NCBI GenBank assembly: GCA_029817715.1
Contig: JARUPY010000089.1
Location: 806,001 to 870,000 of the forward strand
Direction: 5' to 3'
Length of the DNA: 64,000 bases
Source: Melastoma dodecandrum
Lineage: Eukaryota; Streptophyta; Magnoliopsida; Myrtales; Melastomataceae
Program-made: the position numbers and the translations under genes
In this document: in pieces, positions 10,138 to 20,433 of the stretch
Position numbering within the stretch: the stretch's first letter is position 1
Layout: every line of letters starts with the position of its first letter
Notes under the pieces: model-generated
Told to the model about the DNA's origin: nothing
What the model saw: the letters and a program-made list of their open reading frames with translations, nothing else
Database searches by the model: none

Positions 10138-13100
10138 CTAATGTGTACTTTCAGGAGAATGAAGATGTATCCGGCCATAATTAACTAGCTCAGATTCATC
10201 CGACACCACCTCACAGGCCTCAGTTGGATCGTGACCACTGCCAACAATAGAATCACTCCCTACTTTACCAGAAGTGTCTGTTTCCATTGGCCGGACAGCA
10301 ATAGCGGAGTCAGAATCAGGGGAAGCGGCATGACTGACGGGAACCGTTTGGGACTCCCCCCACTTCTCTACCTCGGATTCACGGACGTTTTGTGGCGACG
10401 CGTTATTTGATATTGCAGACTCCACGCCTGACTCACCAATGGTATCGTCCTTCACTGTTTTCACGTCACCCACGATTTCACTCGGATCAGTTGTGAATGT
10501 AGGCTGAAGCCCCTCGTTTTCGCCCATGTCCTGCTGCTTTTCTTCATTCCTGGTTGGAGCTGCATCCCCCTTGTTCACGTCATCTGAGCGGGTCTTGAGT
10601 ATGGAATCAAGTGGATCAACCTTCACCATTGAAACGTCCTTCATTTCTAGCCTTTGGTTCTTGTAGAGATCCCAAGCTTTCTGCAAAACAAGAAAGAAAA
10701 TTACTAAGCAGTCACAATAGAGATGGATGCATACAGTGTGATTAACCATAAAAGAGGATGCACGCACTATAGTATAATAAGTACATCACTTTCTTTTCAT
10801 CCAGACCTGAAAAATAGAGTCATTTGTAGTAGGAAGCACATAACTGCTTAATGAATCGTCCGAAGCCTTGGATCTCCCTATTCTGTCACTCTGCATCAGA
10901 AAAAGATGGATTGCATAAGAAATGCCCTTATTTATGTAAGCAGAAGAAAGGGAGAGGAAACGACAACATACCATCAAAACCATGTGTGCGGATAGACCAT
11001 TATCAGTTCTTAAACCTGTTTTCCCACCTCGAAGGTTCACATATTGCTTATAGACCTCCGAATGTGCGAGTTCTTCAGAGATGTCTAGCTTAGAAAGATA
11101 AAATTGGCTAATACGCAGCGCGTTGTCAACTGCTTCAACTTTTGTAGAAACTTTCTTCCTGTCAAAAGGACCTTCCGCGGAAACTGTTGGCATTTTATCC
11201 CTAGGAGTAAGGACAGTCCTTGTTTCAGAACATTTTTGTTCGCTCCCTTCATGGCCATTCTCATTGTAAGACTTCCAATTCCCTTGTCCGGCGAAATCAT
11301 CTTCGGGCTTAGAGTGTGACTGAGTTGAATCTTTATTATTCGCAGCAGACAAATCTGAAAAGTTACCATTGTGTCCCTTCCACATATCAACACTACTTTC
11401 CCATTCACGGGCATTGATTGGATGCCTGTTATGATCCCATTCAGCTCCAAACACATGGGATTCACTCCTCAAGATCCCATTATTCACATCCCAGCCGTGC
11501 AAGCGAGGGCCCGTGGGGTCAATCATGTTAGGCCATCCAAGGGGGCGCAAGTGGCCAGGAAATCTGTCTGGATCAGCAAGGGGGAATGGCATGCCAGGAT
11601 GGTTGATCTCAATAGGAGGTCTAAAACCAAAAAGGGGAGGGGACGGAAAATGAGGCATAATTGGTTGGAAGTTTCCATGAGGCAGCCCGGATTGGAAAGG
11701 CATCAAGCCATTTGGTAATGGCGAAGGCCAATTTGGCATCCCCCGCCAGGAGTTCATATGCCCTCTTACCATGCTAGGATCACCAGTTCTCTTATAACGA
11801 GAATTCGAATTAGGTCTACCGTCTTCTTCCATCATTCCCGTGAAAGAAGGGCTTTCAACTCCTGGCCTAAAGGGAGGAGGCAGAGGATTCATGTTGCCCT
11901 GAGCCTGTCTATAGCTGAAAGAGGAATCTGCTTGAGAAGACTCCTCAACCGTTGGTTTATCAACACCTACATCACGACCTGATTTCCCCTCACTGACTGA
12001 AACATCACGGGAATCTGCTGAAGCACCCCTCCTCCGTCCGGCATCTTCCACATCAAGACTTCTCTGAGCACCAGACCTACGCTGTCTGCGATCAAGACTA
12101 GGAGAAGGAGATCCATCAGTCAAGCCCATGGGGGATTGCTTTGAGGATGCTGGCCGTTCACCTGTTAATTCCATCCCATCATCTGTTCTATTGTGCTTTT
12201 CTAAGGATCTGTGCTTCAAGCTTCTCTCAGTGGCCTCAGTTGAGTTTGATTTTACTCGACTTTCCATTTGCACATCCATGTACTTCAAATCTTCAGTTCT
12301 TGTCTTCCTGCATTCATTAGAAGCAACGTTTGAGAAACAGAATGATTATTTAAAGCAAAGTAGAAAACAACATTCTGAACACCAGCTCAGCACCTGTACC
12401 TGTCATCAACATATGAACTCAGAGTTGGCGATATCCGCCGCCTATTACTAGGACTAATATCCACATTTGCTGAACGAGAATGGGATCCATTCCCTCCATC
12501 GCCTGCCTCAATTCTGCTGCTGTTTAAGGACACCTTTTCTAAGCCAGAATTAAGAGCATTACTAACACTTGCTTTACTATCTCCATATTCATCTTGCTCA
12601 TCAGGAGATGTCCCTCTACCCCTGCGATCTTCATCTTTAGAGCTCCTTTCATCATAATGGCCCCTATCAGGTTCTTGGTCATGTTCATAATCTCGCTCTC
12701 GCTCGCGATCATGGTTGTGGTCACGTTCCCTTTCCTTGTCCCACACAGTATTGCGGTCACGATCACGACCACTGACCTGATCACGTTTCCTATATCCATC
12801 ATGCTCATGGTCAACATCCCTCTCATGCTCCCGATCACGACGACGGTGATCATAACTTGAGGCAAAATCGTTCTCCTGATGTACATGACGGGGCTTCACC
12901 TTTTTTTGCCTAACATCAGTGTGATCTTTGTCGTCTCTAGAATACTTCTCTCTTGACCTGCTTCTAGATCGATCTTTCACAGGGTTGTCATCTTTGTATT
13001 TGTCTTGTCTGCTCCTTTCTGTCTCATCCCGGTATCTATCCCTGTATTTTTCATCCCTACGCTTCTCGTTTTTTCTTCTATCCTTCATCACATCATCCCC

Positions 13101-15740
13101 AGGGGGTGCATTTTTCCTCTTGGTATCACCAGTCTCATCCTGATACTTGTCAGCAGGGTTCTCAATTCTCTTCCTATTTCGTTTTTCAGGAATATCATCT
13201 GGATCAGAATTCCATGCATGAAGATCTGCCTTGGAATCTAATCAAAAAAAGAATGACCTTAATACCAAATAAATCGGAAAACAGATATTTAGCTTTGATA
13301 ATGCATAAGAAAACAATAATTACAGATAGAATGAAAATTCTCATCCCAACCCTGTGAAGCAAGTGTAAAAGATTGTAAACTATACATCTCAGAATATCAA
13401 GAATGCAACACTGGTAGGATAGCAAAGCATTATTAAGCAATCTCCAAAAGCAATCAGCACTTAAATACTAAAAAAAGAAGTAAGAGAATCCTTGTTCAAG
13501 GTTCCAACCTACATAGTACATTCGTCCAAAGGGATATGCTTGGAACACCCAAGAGCTAGCAGCAGGGCCCATCATACAAAGCCAACCCTATGAAATTCCA
13601 CTTAAACTGCTATGTGGATATCTAACTTAATCATGAAGAACAACCATTAGAAATGGAAGTAGAATAAATTGGTATTTGTTTCAAAAGAAACAGATTCGCA
13701 ACTTCTCGCTTGCAATTATATAATTTAGGGAGGGGAGATCCTCATAGCTACTATGCCATGGAAGTTCTTTAACCACAAAAACTAGTAGAGCTACCAAAGG
13801 AAATGAACTCGAAAGGACACAGACACAAAGTAAATGCAGGTGCAACAAAAGATAATCATACAATAGATAAAGTAGTCCATATGTCAGCTAGCTTGGAGAT
13901 GAAATAAATAGGAAAAAGCTAATTGAGTGCAAAACTCAATAAGCATAGATTCTTTAAAGATAAGCAATGTACAATTAAGCCATGATATTACAGAAGAGGT
14001 TGAAACCAAAATACATTGAAAAGGAGAGTAAGAACAAATGCAGAAATTAAGGGCAAGATATTGAAAACTCCAGAAACCATAAACCCTCTTAAATGATAAG
14101 TGCCTCGTACTGCAAAGGGAAAAAGACAATACAATTCAACACCCTGCAAACAACCAGTTGTCATGATCTATACAACTAATTAATTAGGGCGAAAAAGGAG
14201 ATATGCTCAATGAATATTGCATAAAAAGAATCTACTGGAATAGGCTTTTCCAAAAACAATCTAAACCACTAATCGATATAAAGCACAATGCTGAAGCCAA
14301 ACTTCCAGCCCCCACTCTTTGAAACAACAAAAAATTTCTGACAACAAGAAGTTCCTAGAAATACATAGTACCATACACGACCTCATTATACAACAGTCTC
14401 TATCACCAAACTAATTCCACGTTACTAAGAATAAAACAAGACGAACATCTTAAGCATATAATGTCACAAACTGTCCCTCCGAAAATTCAAAGATCTTTCT
14501 CAACAGATACCACTTGAGAAGTACACAATAAACCGTATATTGGCCCTATGAATGCATACTAGAAAGTAAAATGACACCAACTAAAAATCTTAAAAATCCA
14601 GTGAATCATCCCAGAGGGAAGCCCAAAATTATTTCAGTATCCCCTAAAACTCCACACTGCAGATGCAAATGATCCATATCACTGCTGCATTAATCTGAGT
14701 TCTACCAAACAATCTAGAACAGCTTTTTCTTTCGCCTGCCAAAATTCGGTCGTTTCAACCTTTTTCAACAAAGGTGCTTGCCATGGAAATAATCGTCACT
14801 GTCAGTTCCGAAGTACAATTGACTGAAATCCCATGATATATAAAATATTAAAAAACCTGTGAGCACATGAATAAACAAACAGCAAAGCACACTCAAACTC
14901 GTTAACTGTTTAAGAAGATGCCATGCCAACTGAGTAGCCAACACTATCGCACCAGATCAATCACAAAAATCACCACCAACAAAAACACCATGAAACCGAT
15001 CAAACCAGTTCAATCCCTACATCAAATCAGCAGTAACAGAGTACTAAACCACATTATCCAATTAATCAGGTTACCTTACCAGCAGCTATTTCTCGCTTCG
15101 AAGACAACTTTTCATCCTCGTCGTCGATAAATTTCTCCCCTTGCGCTTCTTTTCCTTTCCTTTCACTGCCCCTCTCCCTCTCCCTGTCCTTGTTCCTTTC
15201 TCTACCCCTCTCCTTATACCCGTCTCTCTCCCTCTCCCTCTCCTTTTCCCCGTCCCTCTCTCTCTCCTTCTCCTTTCCTTCCTTCCGACTCGACTCCTTC
15301 CCGTGCTTCTCGCTCCGTCCCCCACTCTTCTTCATCTCCTCAATCCCATCGTCCCTTCGCCGACTACTCTTCGAATCCCCCGGCCCTCTCGCTTTCCAAG
15401 ACCCGTCACCTTTCTCCTCCGCGTACTCCCCTCCCCCATTCCACCTGTCGCTGACCCCGTCCCCGCTCTCCCTCCCCTTCCTCCTCTTCGACGAACTACT
15501 ACTGTAATTCTCCCCGTCCCCTGACCCACCGTCATAACCGTCCCTCCTGCCCTCCTTACCGTCGAGCTTCCTCTTCTCGCTCAAAACCGAATACTTCGAA
15601 ACCCTAACGCTCTCACTACCCTCCTCCTCCTCCTTCCTGCCCTTCCTCTCCTTCACCTCTAAATCGTCTTCTGAATCCGAGTACTCCCTCGCGTCCCGCG
15701 AGGCGTGCTTGCTCGACTTGTTCCGCGAACTTCTCGGCAT
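10138..15740 (-). CDS. HIZ2/ZC3H13-like Arg-rich nuclear protein (m6A writer-complex component candidate)
   Basis: Five minus-strand exons (15740-15080, 13237-12394, 12307-10972, 10890-10807, 10680-10138) splice in frame to about 1155 aa. The N-terminus (MPRSSRNKSSKHASRDAREYSD) is followed by very long RE/RD/KE-rich low-complexity tracts (residues ~150-400). A Pro/Gly/Phe-rich middle follows (PFRPGVESPSFTGMM, MPNWPSPLPNGLMPFQSG), then a conserved helical block (ALRISQFYLSKLDISEELAHSEVYKQY) and a C-terminal KAWDLYKNQRL motif with an acidic tail. I recall this architecture for the Arabidopsis protein annotated as LOW/CCCH and described as HIZ2, the ZC3H13 counterpart that binds HAKAI in the m6A methyltransferase complex. 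No clear CCCH finger is visible. Poly-G (13 G on this strand) lies three bases before the ATG. The family match is from memory; the gene structure is well supported. Confidence 0.75.
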
Positions 15741-15743
15741 GAT

Positions 15744-15756
15744 CCCCCCCCCCCCC
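15744..15756 (-). promoter_or_regulatory. G13 homopolymer immediately 5' of the HIZ2-like start codon
   Basis: The plus strand has thirteen consecutive C from 15744 to 15756. On the coding strand this puts a G13 run in the 5' UTR with only three bases before ATG. Such a run can form RNA secondary structure or be length-variable between individuals and in sequencing. Any effect on translation is inference. Confidence 0.4.
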
Positions 15757-16297
15757 GGCAACAAAATAAAATAAAATCCTTCGCTCCGAACCCGAACAGA
15801 CAGAAGCACACACCCACTCTCCGGCGGAGAGAATGCGGGTCGACCCGGCCAGATAGGGTGAGACGGCGTGGGGAGGAGGTACGGATGGTTCAATCTGTGG
15901 GTTGTTGGGGTTGGGATCGGGTGGAGAATTAGGGCTTTCGTTGTGGGAGAAAGGAGCCGGAAGGGGACACACTCGGCTGGAAAGAGGATTTCTTGGACGG
16001 GTGAGATTCGAACAAAAGGCGAAACAATTGGTAGTCGTAGAAAAGCTATTTAAGCATTACTTAATAATATAATATTTGATACCCATGCGCAGATGTGCTT
16101 TTAGAAATCGAATGCGCAGATTTTTATTATCCAGGAGGTGCGATCAAAGGCAATCCTGAATACGGGATTTTCCTCGGATGATCAGGCAAAAGATGACACA
16201 TCCCGTGGAATATGCCAACGCCAGATGCCGTGAGCCCACCGGAGATTCCTAGTTTCGGTGATCTTTTGAGGTCTCTGAACTTTTCCAAATCTGCCGC
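15757..16297. other. HIZ2-like 5' UTR and promoter region
   Basis: The sequence upstream of the HIZ2-like start is purine/pyrimidine-biased up to about 16030, then AT-rich (16040-16130). No convincing coding sequence is seen. Frames extending the HIZ2-like ORF upstream lack an ATG. Confidence 0.4.
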
Positions 16298-16779
16298 GAT
16301 ATGAGGCGGAGGACAAAAAAGAGGCCGCGACCCAAAGGTTTAGGTAGGAGTTTCGAAAGGTCTGTGTTGGCGAGTCACTTACGTAGAGATGGTCGACGGG
16401 TTCCGCCTCGGTGAAGAAGGGCATTGAGGCCCTCAAGAAGGGCTTAGGGACTTGTGGAATTGCGTTCGGTAACTCTCTTTGAAGCTAGCTGGCTGCGATT
16501 CCGCTCGTTGCAAGATCAGTAATGAGAGCTGTACGGAGTTCGTTCCTCGAGAACATTAATCTCGACCGGGATATGGTTAGAAGAAACGTGCTCGAGTATT
16601 TTTCTGTGCACGAGTGTAGAGAAACGACGCGAGAGGGAGCTAAAGCAAGATTCGCGGCAACTCATCTATGGTTGCATATGGGAATTGGTTTGAATTACAA
16701 GTCGAAACACCGAGTTTCTAACTTAAATTTAAAAAAAAAATAAAGACAAAATACCGTCCTAATTAATTTTTTAATTTTA

Positions 16780-17462
16780 TATTTTGGCATATCGTTTCAA
16801 AAGTTTTTAATTTGGCCTTATTTCAATTTTACTTTTTAATTTGGCCATATTCGTAACTGTGTTAATACGTGTCATTTGTTTTTCTACGTGACAATGATAA
16901 TGAAATAAATCAAGGGTAAAATATCGATATTTGGCCAAATGAATTTGCCAACTTTACGTTTTGGCCTAACATTTTAAAAGTTTTCAATGTGGCCTTAAAT
17001 CAATTCTAATTCGAGGAACTGGAACCAAAAACCCAGGAAAGTTTCCCTTACAGAACAAGGAAAGCGAGCGAGGCATCAAGACATGTTCATAACGTAAATC
17101 CCTTATGTCATTACACGAGTCTAGAATGAACCAGTTGACAAAGGTAAAGAAAGACGGGGGATGATAGCCCAGTTGTCACTGAGTTTAGGGTTTTGGTTCC
17201 TATTCCTCGAATTAAAATTGATTTAAGGCCAAATTGAAAAATTTTAAAATATTAAGATAAAATATAAAGTTTGCAAATTCATTGGTTAAATATTGATATT
17301 TTCCCTTAATTTATTTCATTATCATTGCCACGTAGAAAAAACAAATGACAAATATTAATGCTAATGGCGAAATCACAAACGCCGTTACGAATAGAGCCAA
17401 ATTGAAAAGTAAAAGTAAAATAACATCAAATTAAAAACTTTTGAAACGATATACCAAAACGT
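16780..17462. mobile_element. Foldback (MITE-like) element 1 with ~260-bp inverted arms
   Basis: The left arm (about 16780-17034) and right arm (about 17188-17462) are imperfect inverted copies. For example, tcgaggaactggaaccaaaa at 17011-17030 pairs with ttttggttcctattcctcga beginning near 17191, and cgtttcaaaagtttttaatt near 16794 pairs with aattaaaaacttttgaaacg near 17429. A spacer of about 150 bp (17035-17187) separates the arms. Within each arm a shorter motif (ttttggc…aaaagtttt…tggcctta) occurs twice. There is no coding capacity. This fits a non-autonomous DNA transposon or foldback element; the superfamily is not determined because target-site duplications are unclear. Confidence 0.78.
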
Positions 17463-17952
17463 AAAGTTGACAAATTGATTGAGCCAAATATCGATATTAT
17501 AAATTATAAACTTAAAATTAATGGTATTAATCTACGAATTTTAGAATGAAGTCGTCTGTTTTACGAATTATTTCGCGGATTAGGAAGAAAGCTCCACCTC
17601 AGGCTTATGAAACGCGGACCAGGGAAGGGAATGACGGTTGGGAATTCCCCATCCGTCATCCGCTATCTACGAGGCGGAGGACAAAAAAAAAAGATGGTCG
17701 AAGGGTTCCGCCTCGGGGAAGAAGGGCATTGAGGCCCTCAAGGAGGGGCTTAGGGACTTGTGGAATTGCGTTCGGTAACGCTCTTTGAAGCTAGCCGGCT
17801 GCGATTCCGCTCGTTGCAAGATTAGTAATGAGAGCTGTAATGAGATTAATGTTCCTCGAGAACATTAATCTCGACCGGGATATGGTTAGAAGAAACGTGC
17901 TCGAATCTTTTTTCTGTGCATGACTGTACAGAAGCGACACAAGAGGGAGTTA

Positions 17953-18480
17953 GGAGTTTTGTACGAAAATACGGTTAGTTTTAAAAAAATTTACGAAATA
18001 CGGTCCGAGTTTCGTAAAATACAATTTTACCGTCGAATGAGCGCTTCTTGAAAATCCACCCCACCGCTAGCGGAGTTGGTAAAAGTATCGTGAAGCGGGA
18101 CGTCTTGTGTTCAACTTTACGGAGTTGAACCCATGACCACCCAATTATAAGAAAAATCTCTAACTATAGACATATTTTTTTGTGTAACCTTTCAAAAGGC
18201 TAGTTTTGAAAACCCACCCCTTATTCATTTAGTTAAAGGAGGGGTTTTGAAAACGTGTCCCCCGACACCCTTCTTTCACCCGACGAATAAATATTTTTGC
18301 TAAACGTTAAGGGGACGAGTTTTCAAAACTCGACCCTACCTATTTACATAAGGAGCGATTTTGAAAACACTCTCTTTGCATTTGATCAGGGCGCGTTTTC
18401 AAGACGGTAAAATCGTATTTTACGAAACTCGAACCGTATTTTTTAATTTTTTTTAAATTAACCATAATTCCATACAAAAG
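17953..18480. mobile_element. Foldback (MITE-like) element 2 with ~80-bp inverted arms
   Basis: The left arm (about 17957-18036) and right arm (about 18400-18480) are inverted copies. The shared core is gagtttcgtaaaatac near 18007, with its complement gtattttacgaaactc near 18414. The ~360-bp interior is rich in short repeats of the type ttttgaaaac and gttttcaaaactcg, partly complementary to each other. There is no coding capacity. A related arm plus similar interior motifs occurs at 51740-51930, so this is a family in this genome. Confidence 0.72.
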
Positions 18481-18843
18481 TCGAAACTCTGAATTTCTAA
18501 CTCAAATTTCTTTTTTTTTTAAATTAAAAGCGATATTAATCTACGAACGAAGTCCGTCTGACTTACGAATTATTTTGCGGATTAGGAAAAAAAAGCTCCA
18601 CCTCGGGCTTAGGAACGCGGACCAGGGAAGGGAATGACAGTAGGGAATCCGCCGTCAGTTTGGGAACTGAAAATAGGATCCGACGGTTGGTAATTAATCA
18701 AGACAACCTCGTCCCCCCTCCAAAAGAAAAATAAAATAAGAAAAGCAGAAGGAGATCGCTGGAAAGCCACAATCTTTTTCGAGGTTTGCCATTGCCCACC
18801 CCAATTTCTCACCTTTTCTCATAGGCCCGAAGAGTCCAGGGAA

Positions 18844-20433
18844 ATGTGGAAGATGGGCAAGTCGTTGTTGGCCGGTGGGGGAGGGGAAGGAGAGGAAGAA
18901 GACGAGGGGGCTTCGGCTGGGGAAGAGTCCGGTGGGTTCTTTTATCTGTCCCCGACGCAGGTAAGCCCTCGTGTCCAGCTTCCCTCCCACGAATGTTGTT
19001 ATCTCAAGTCGACGTTGCTGTTGCTGTTCTAATGCGAGATCTGGGTTTCTTTTGTTGTCTTGAGCAGAAAATGTATGCATTTGGTGGGTGCTTGCTGGGT
19101 GGACTCCTGTGTATGATCCTGGTAAGGAACAAGGATTTCTTCTTGTTTCTTTCTCTGTTGACCCTCTCTATTTGTGGTTTGGGTGTGCGAATCAATCGGG
19201 TTTTTCGATTTGATGCTTCTCACGGCTGTGACGAAATTATCTAGTGCTGTAAAGTCTGGGAGATTTGGGCTGCTTGATCGAGTTATGTGATGGTTGTGTT
19301 GGTGTTGAAGGTGCTACCCACAGGTTTAGTTATTCAGTTGGAGGCATCACTTAGATTTCAGTTATTTTGGGACACCCGCTATTTGCATCGGCAAATCTGT
19401 CGTGGGTTTTATGCATTGAAATGCCATGGAAATTTTCCACTCTGTCCTTTTCTTGCAGTTGCCTGCCTTGCGCGCCTGACCCATTTGCATCGGCAACTCT
19501 GTCACCGGCTTAATGTATTGAAATGCTGATTGCTGCTTCATAACCTCAGCTCTTTTTTTTATTATTTCTTGCAGTCGCTGATAGTATTTGCCAAGCCCAT
19601 AAAGTTTGCTGTATTATTCACCATTGGCAATCTCTTAGCTGTCGGCAGGTAGCCCACACAAGACCCATCAAATGGGGTATTCTTACTGTTCCTAAGTGGT
19701 GGACAGCTCTTTTGATCTTCGAGAAGTAGAGCCCAAATTGCATTGCGCTCAATAAATCTTTGGAAGTCAAGAAGTTGGATATAAACTAGTCTTTCTTCGC
19801 CTCATGCATCTACTATTCTTCCTGCGGAAACTAGTTTTGCTTTCTCAACTAAATAGTAGTAGAATTGGTATGCTCATCACTATTCTCCCTATGCATGGAT
19901 GCACAAATTCTGAGTCATCTCATTTTGGCAGCACAGCCTTTCTCATTGGAGCTAGTCAACAAATGAGGATGATGTTCGACTCATCTCGTATCATTGCCAC
20001 TGCCATATACTTGGGATGTGTTGTCATGGCACTCGTCTTCGCTCTTTGGGTCAGTACAACGACTTACAACTCGAGAAGCAAGATCAGCAGATTACAGGCC
20101 TTCTCAATTATCAATCTTTTCTCAATATCTTTTTGCAGATGCGTAGTAAGATCTTGACCATATTAGCCGTGATTTGTGAAATGTGTGCTCTCATTTGGTA
20201 AGTACACCCGGTTCTGGTCCGCACTTCTTTTCTCATCCAGGGATTGTGCTTGCATTTCTGCGGTCACCGTCATGTGCATGACCGTTCACTAAAATGAACA
20301 AAAGTACCGGCGAAAACATGCCATTGATGCTACTTTTATCACTTATTGTTTCAGGTACTGTCTAAGCTACATCCCATTTGCGCGACAAATTGTCTCCAAC
20401 TTGATGGTCAGGCTTTTTGACACCGAGCTCTAA
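18844..20433 (+). CDS. SFT2-like vesicle transport protein (Got1/Sft2 family)
   Basis: Six exons (18844-18960, 19068-19121, 19575-19648, 19932-20049, 20139-20197, 20355-20433) join in frame to 166 aa. An acidic Gly/Glu-rich cytosolic N-terminus is followed by four membrane segments (YAFGGCLLGGLLCMILSLIV, FAVLFTIGNLLAVGSTAFLIG, IIATAIYLGCVVMALVFALW, ILTILAVICEMCALIWYCLS) and the short tail ending FDTEL. The motifs LSPTQ, KPIKFAVLFT and YIPFARQ are typical of plant SFT2 proteins. Known role, from yeast Sft2 and Got1: retrograde vesicle fusion at the Golgi. Length agrees with the family. The ATG at 18844 (MWKMGK) matches the usual MWK start. The upstream region is the duplicated, MITE-laden segment, so the promoter is a likely place for regulatory change. 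Confidence 0.9.

Larger units (their letters stand above)
16298..18660. repeat. Tandemly duplicated segment, each unit interrupted by a different foldback element
   Basis: Two copies of the same sequence lie in direct orientation. Block A: 16388-16640 matches 17690-17938 (shared core gggcattgaggccctcaag and the run ending gaagaaacgtgctcga). Block C: 16698-16730 matches about 18478-18512. Block B: 17522-17660 matches 18536-18660 (shared core gcggaccagggaagggaatg). Order is A-C-foldback 1-B, then A'-foldback 2-C'-B'. The unit without insertions would be roughly 0.5 kb. The two insertions sit at different places in the two units, so they came after the duplication. A fragment resembling the start of block A (gaggcggaggacaaaaaa) is seen near 16300. 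Block B' lies directly upstream of SFT2. No product is recognised in these blocks. Confidence 0.8.

Noticed and set aside
12594..12860. Hydrophobic plus-strand frame that could pass for a membrane protein
   Set aside because: It lies entirely antisense to the RD/RE-rich exon 2 of the HIZ2-like gene and shows only the mirrored codon pattern.
15141..15524. Long plus-strand open frames rich in Leu/Pro/Ser opposite the HIZ2-like first exon
   Set aside because: They are the complement of Arg/Glu/Asp-rich repeats; composition alone keeps them open and no family motif is present.
17546..17788. Open frame in the duplicated segment that might be a small gene
   Set aside because: The duplicate copy at 16388-16640 reads in a different frame because of single-base differences, so there is no conserved product.
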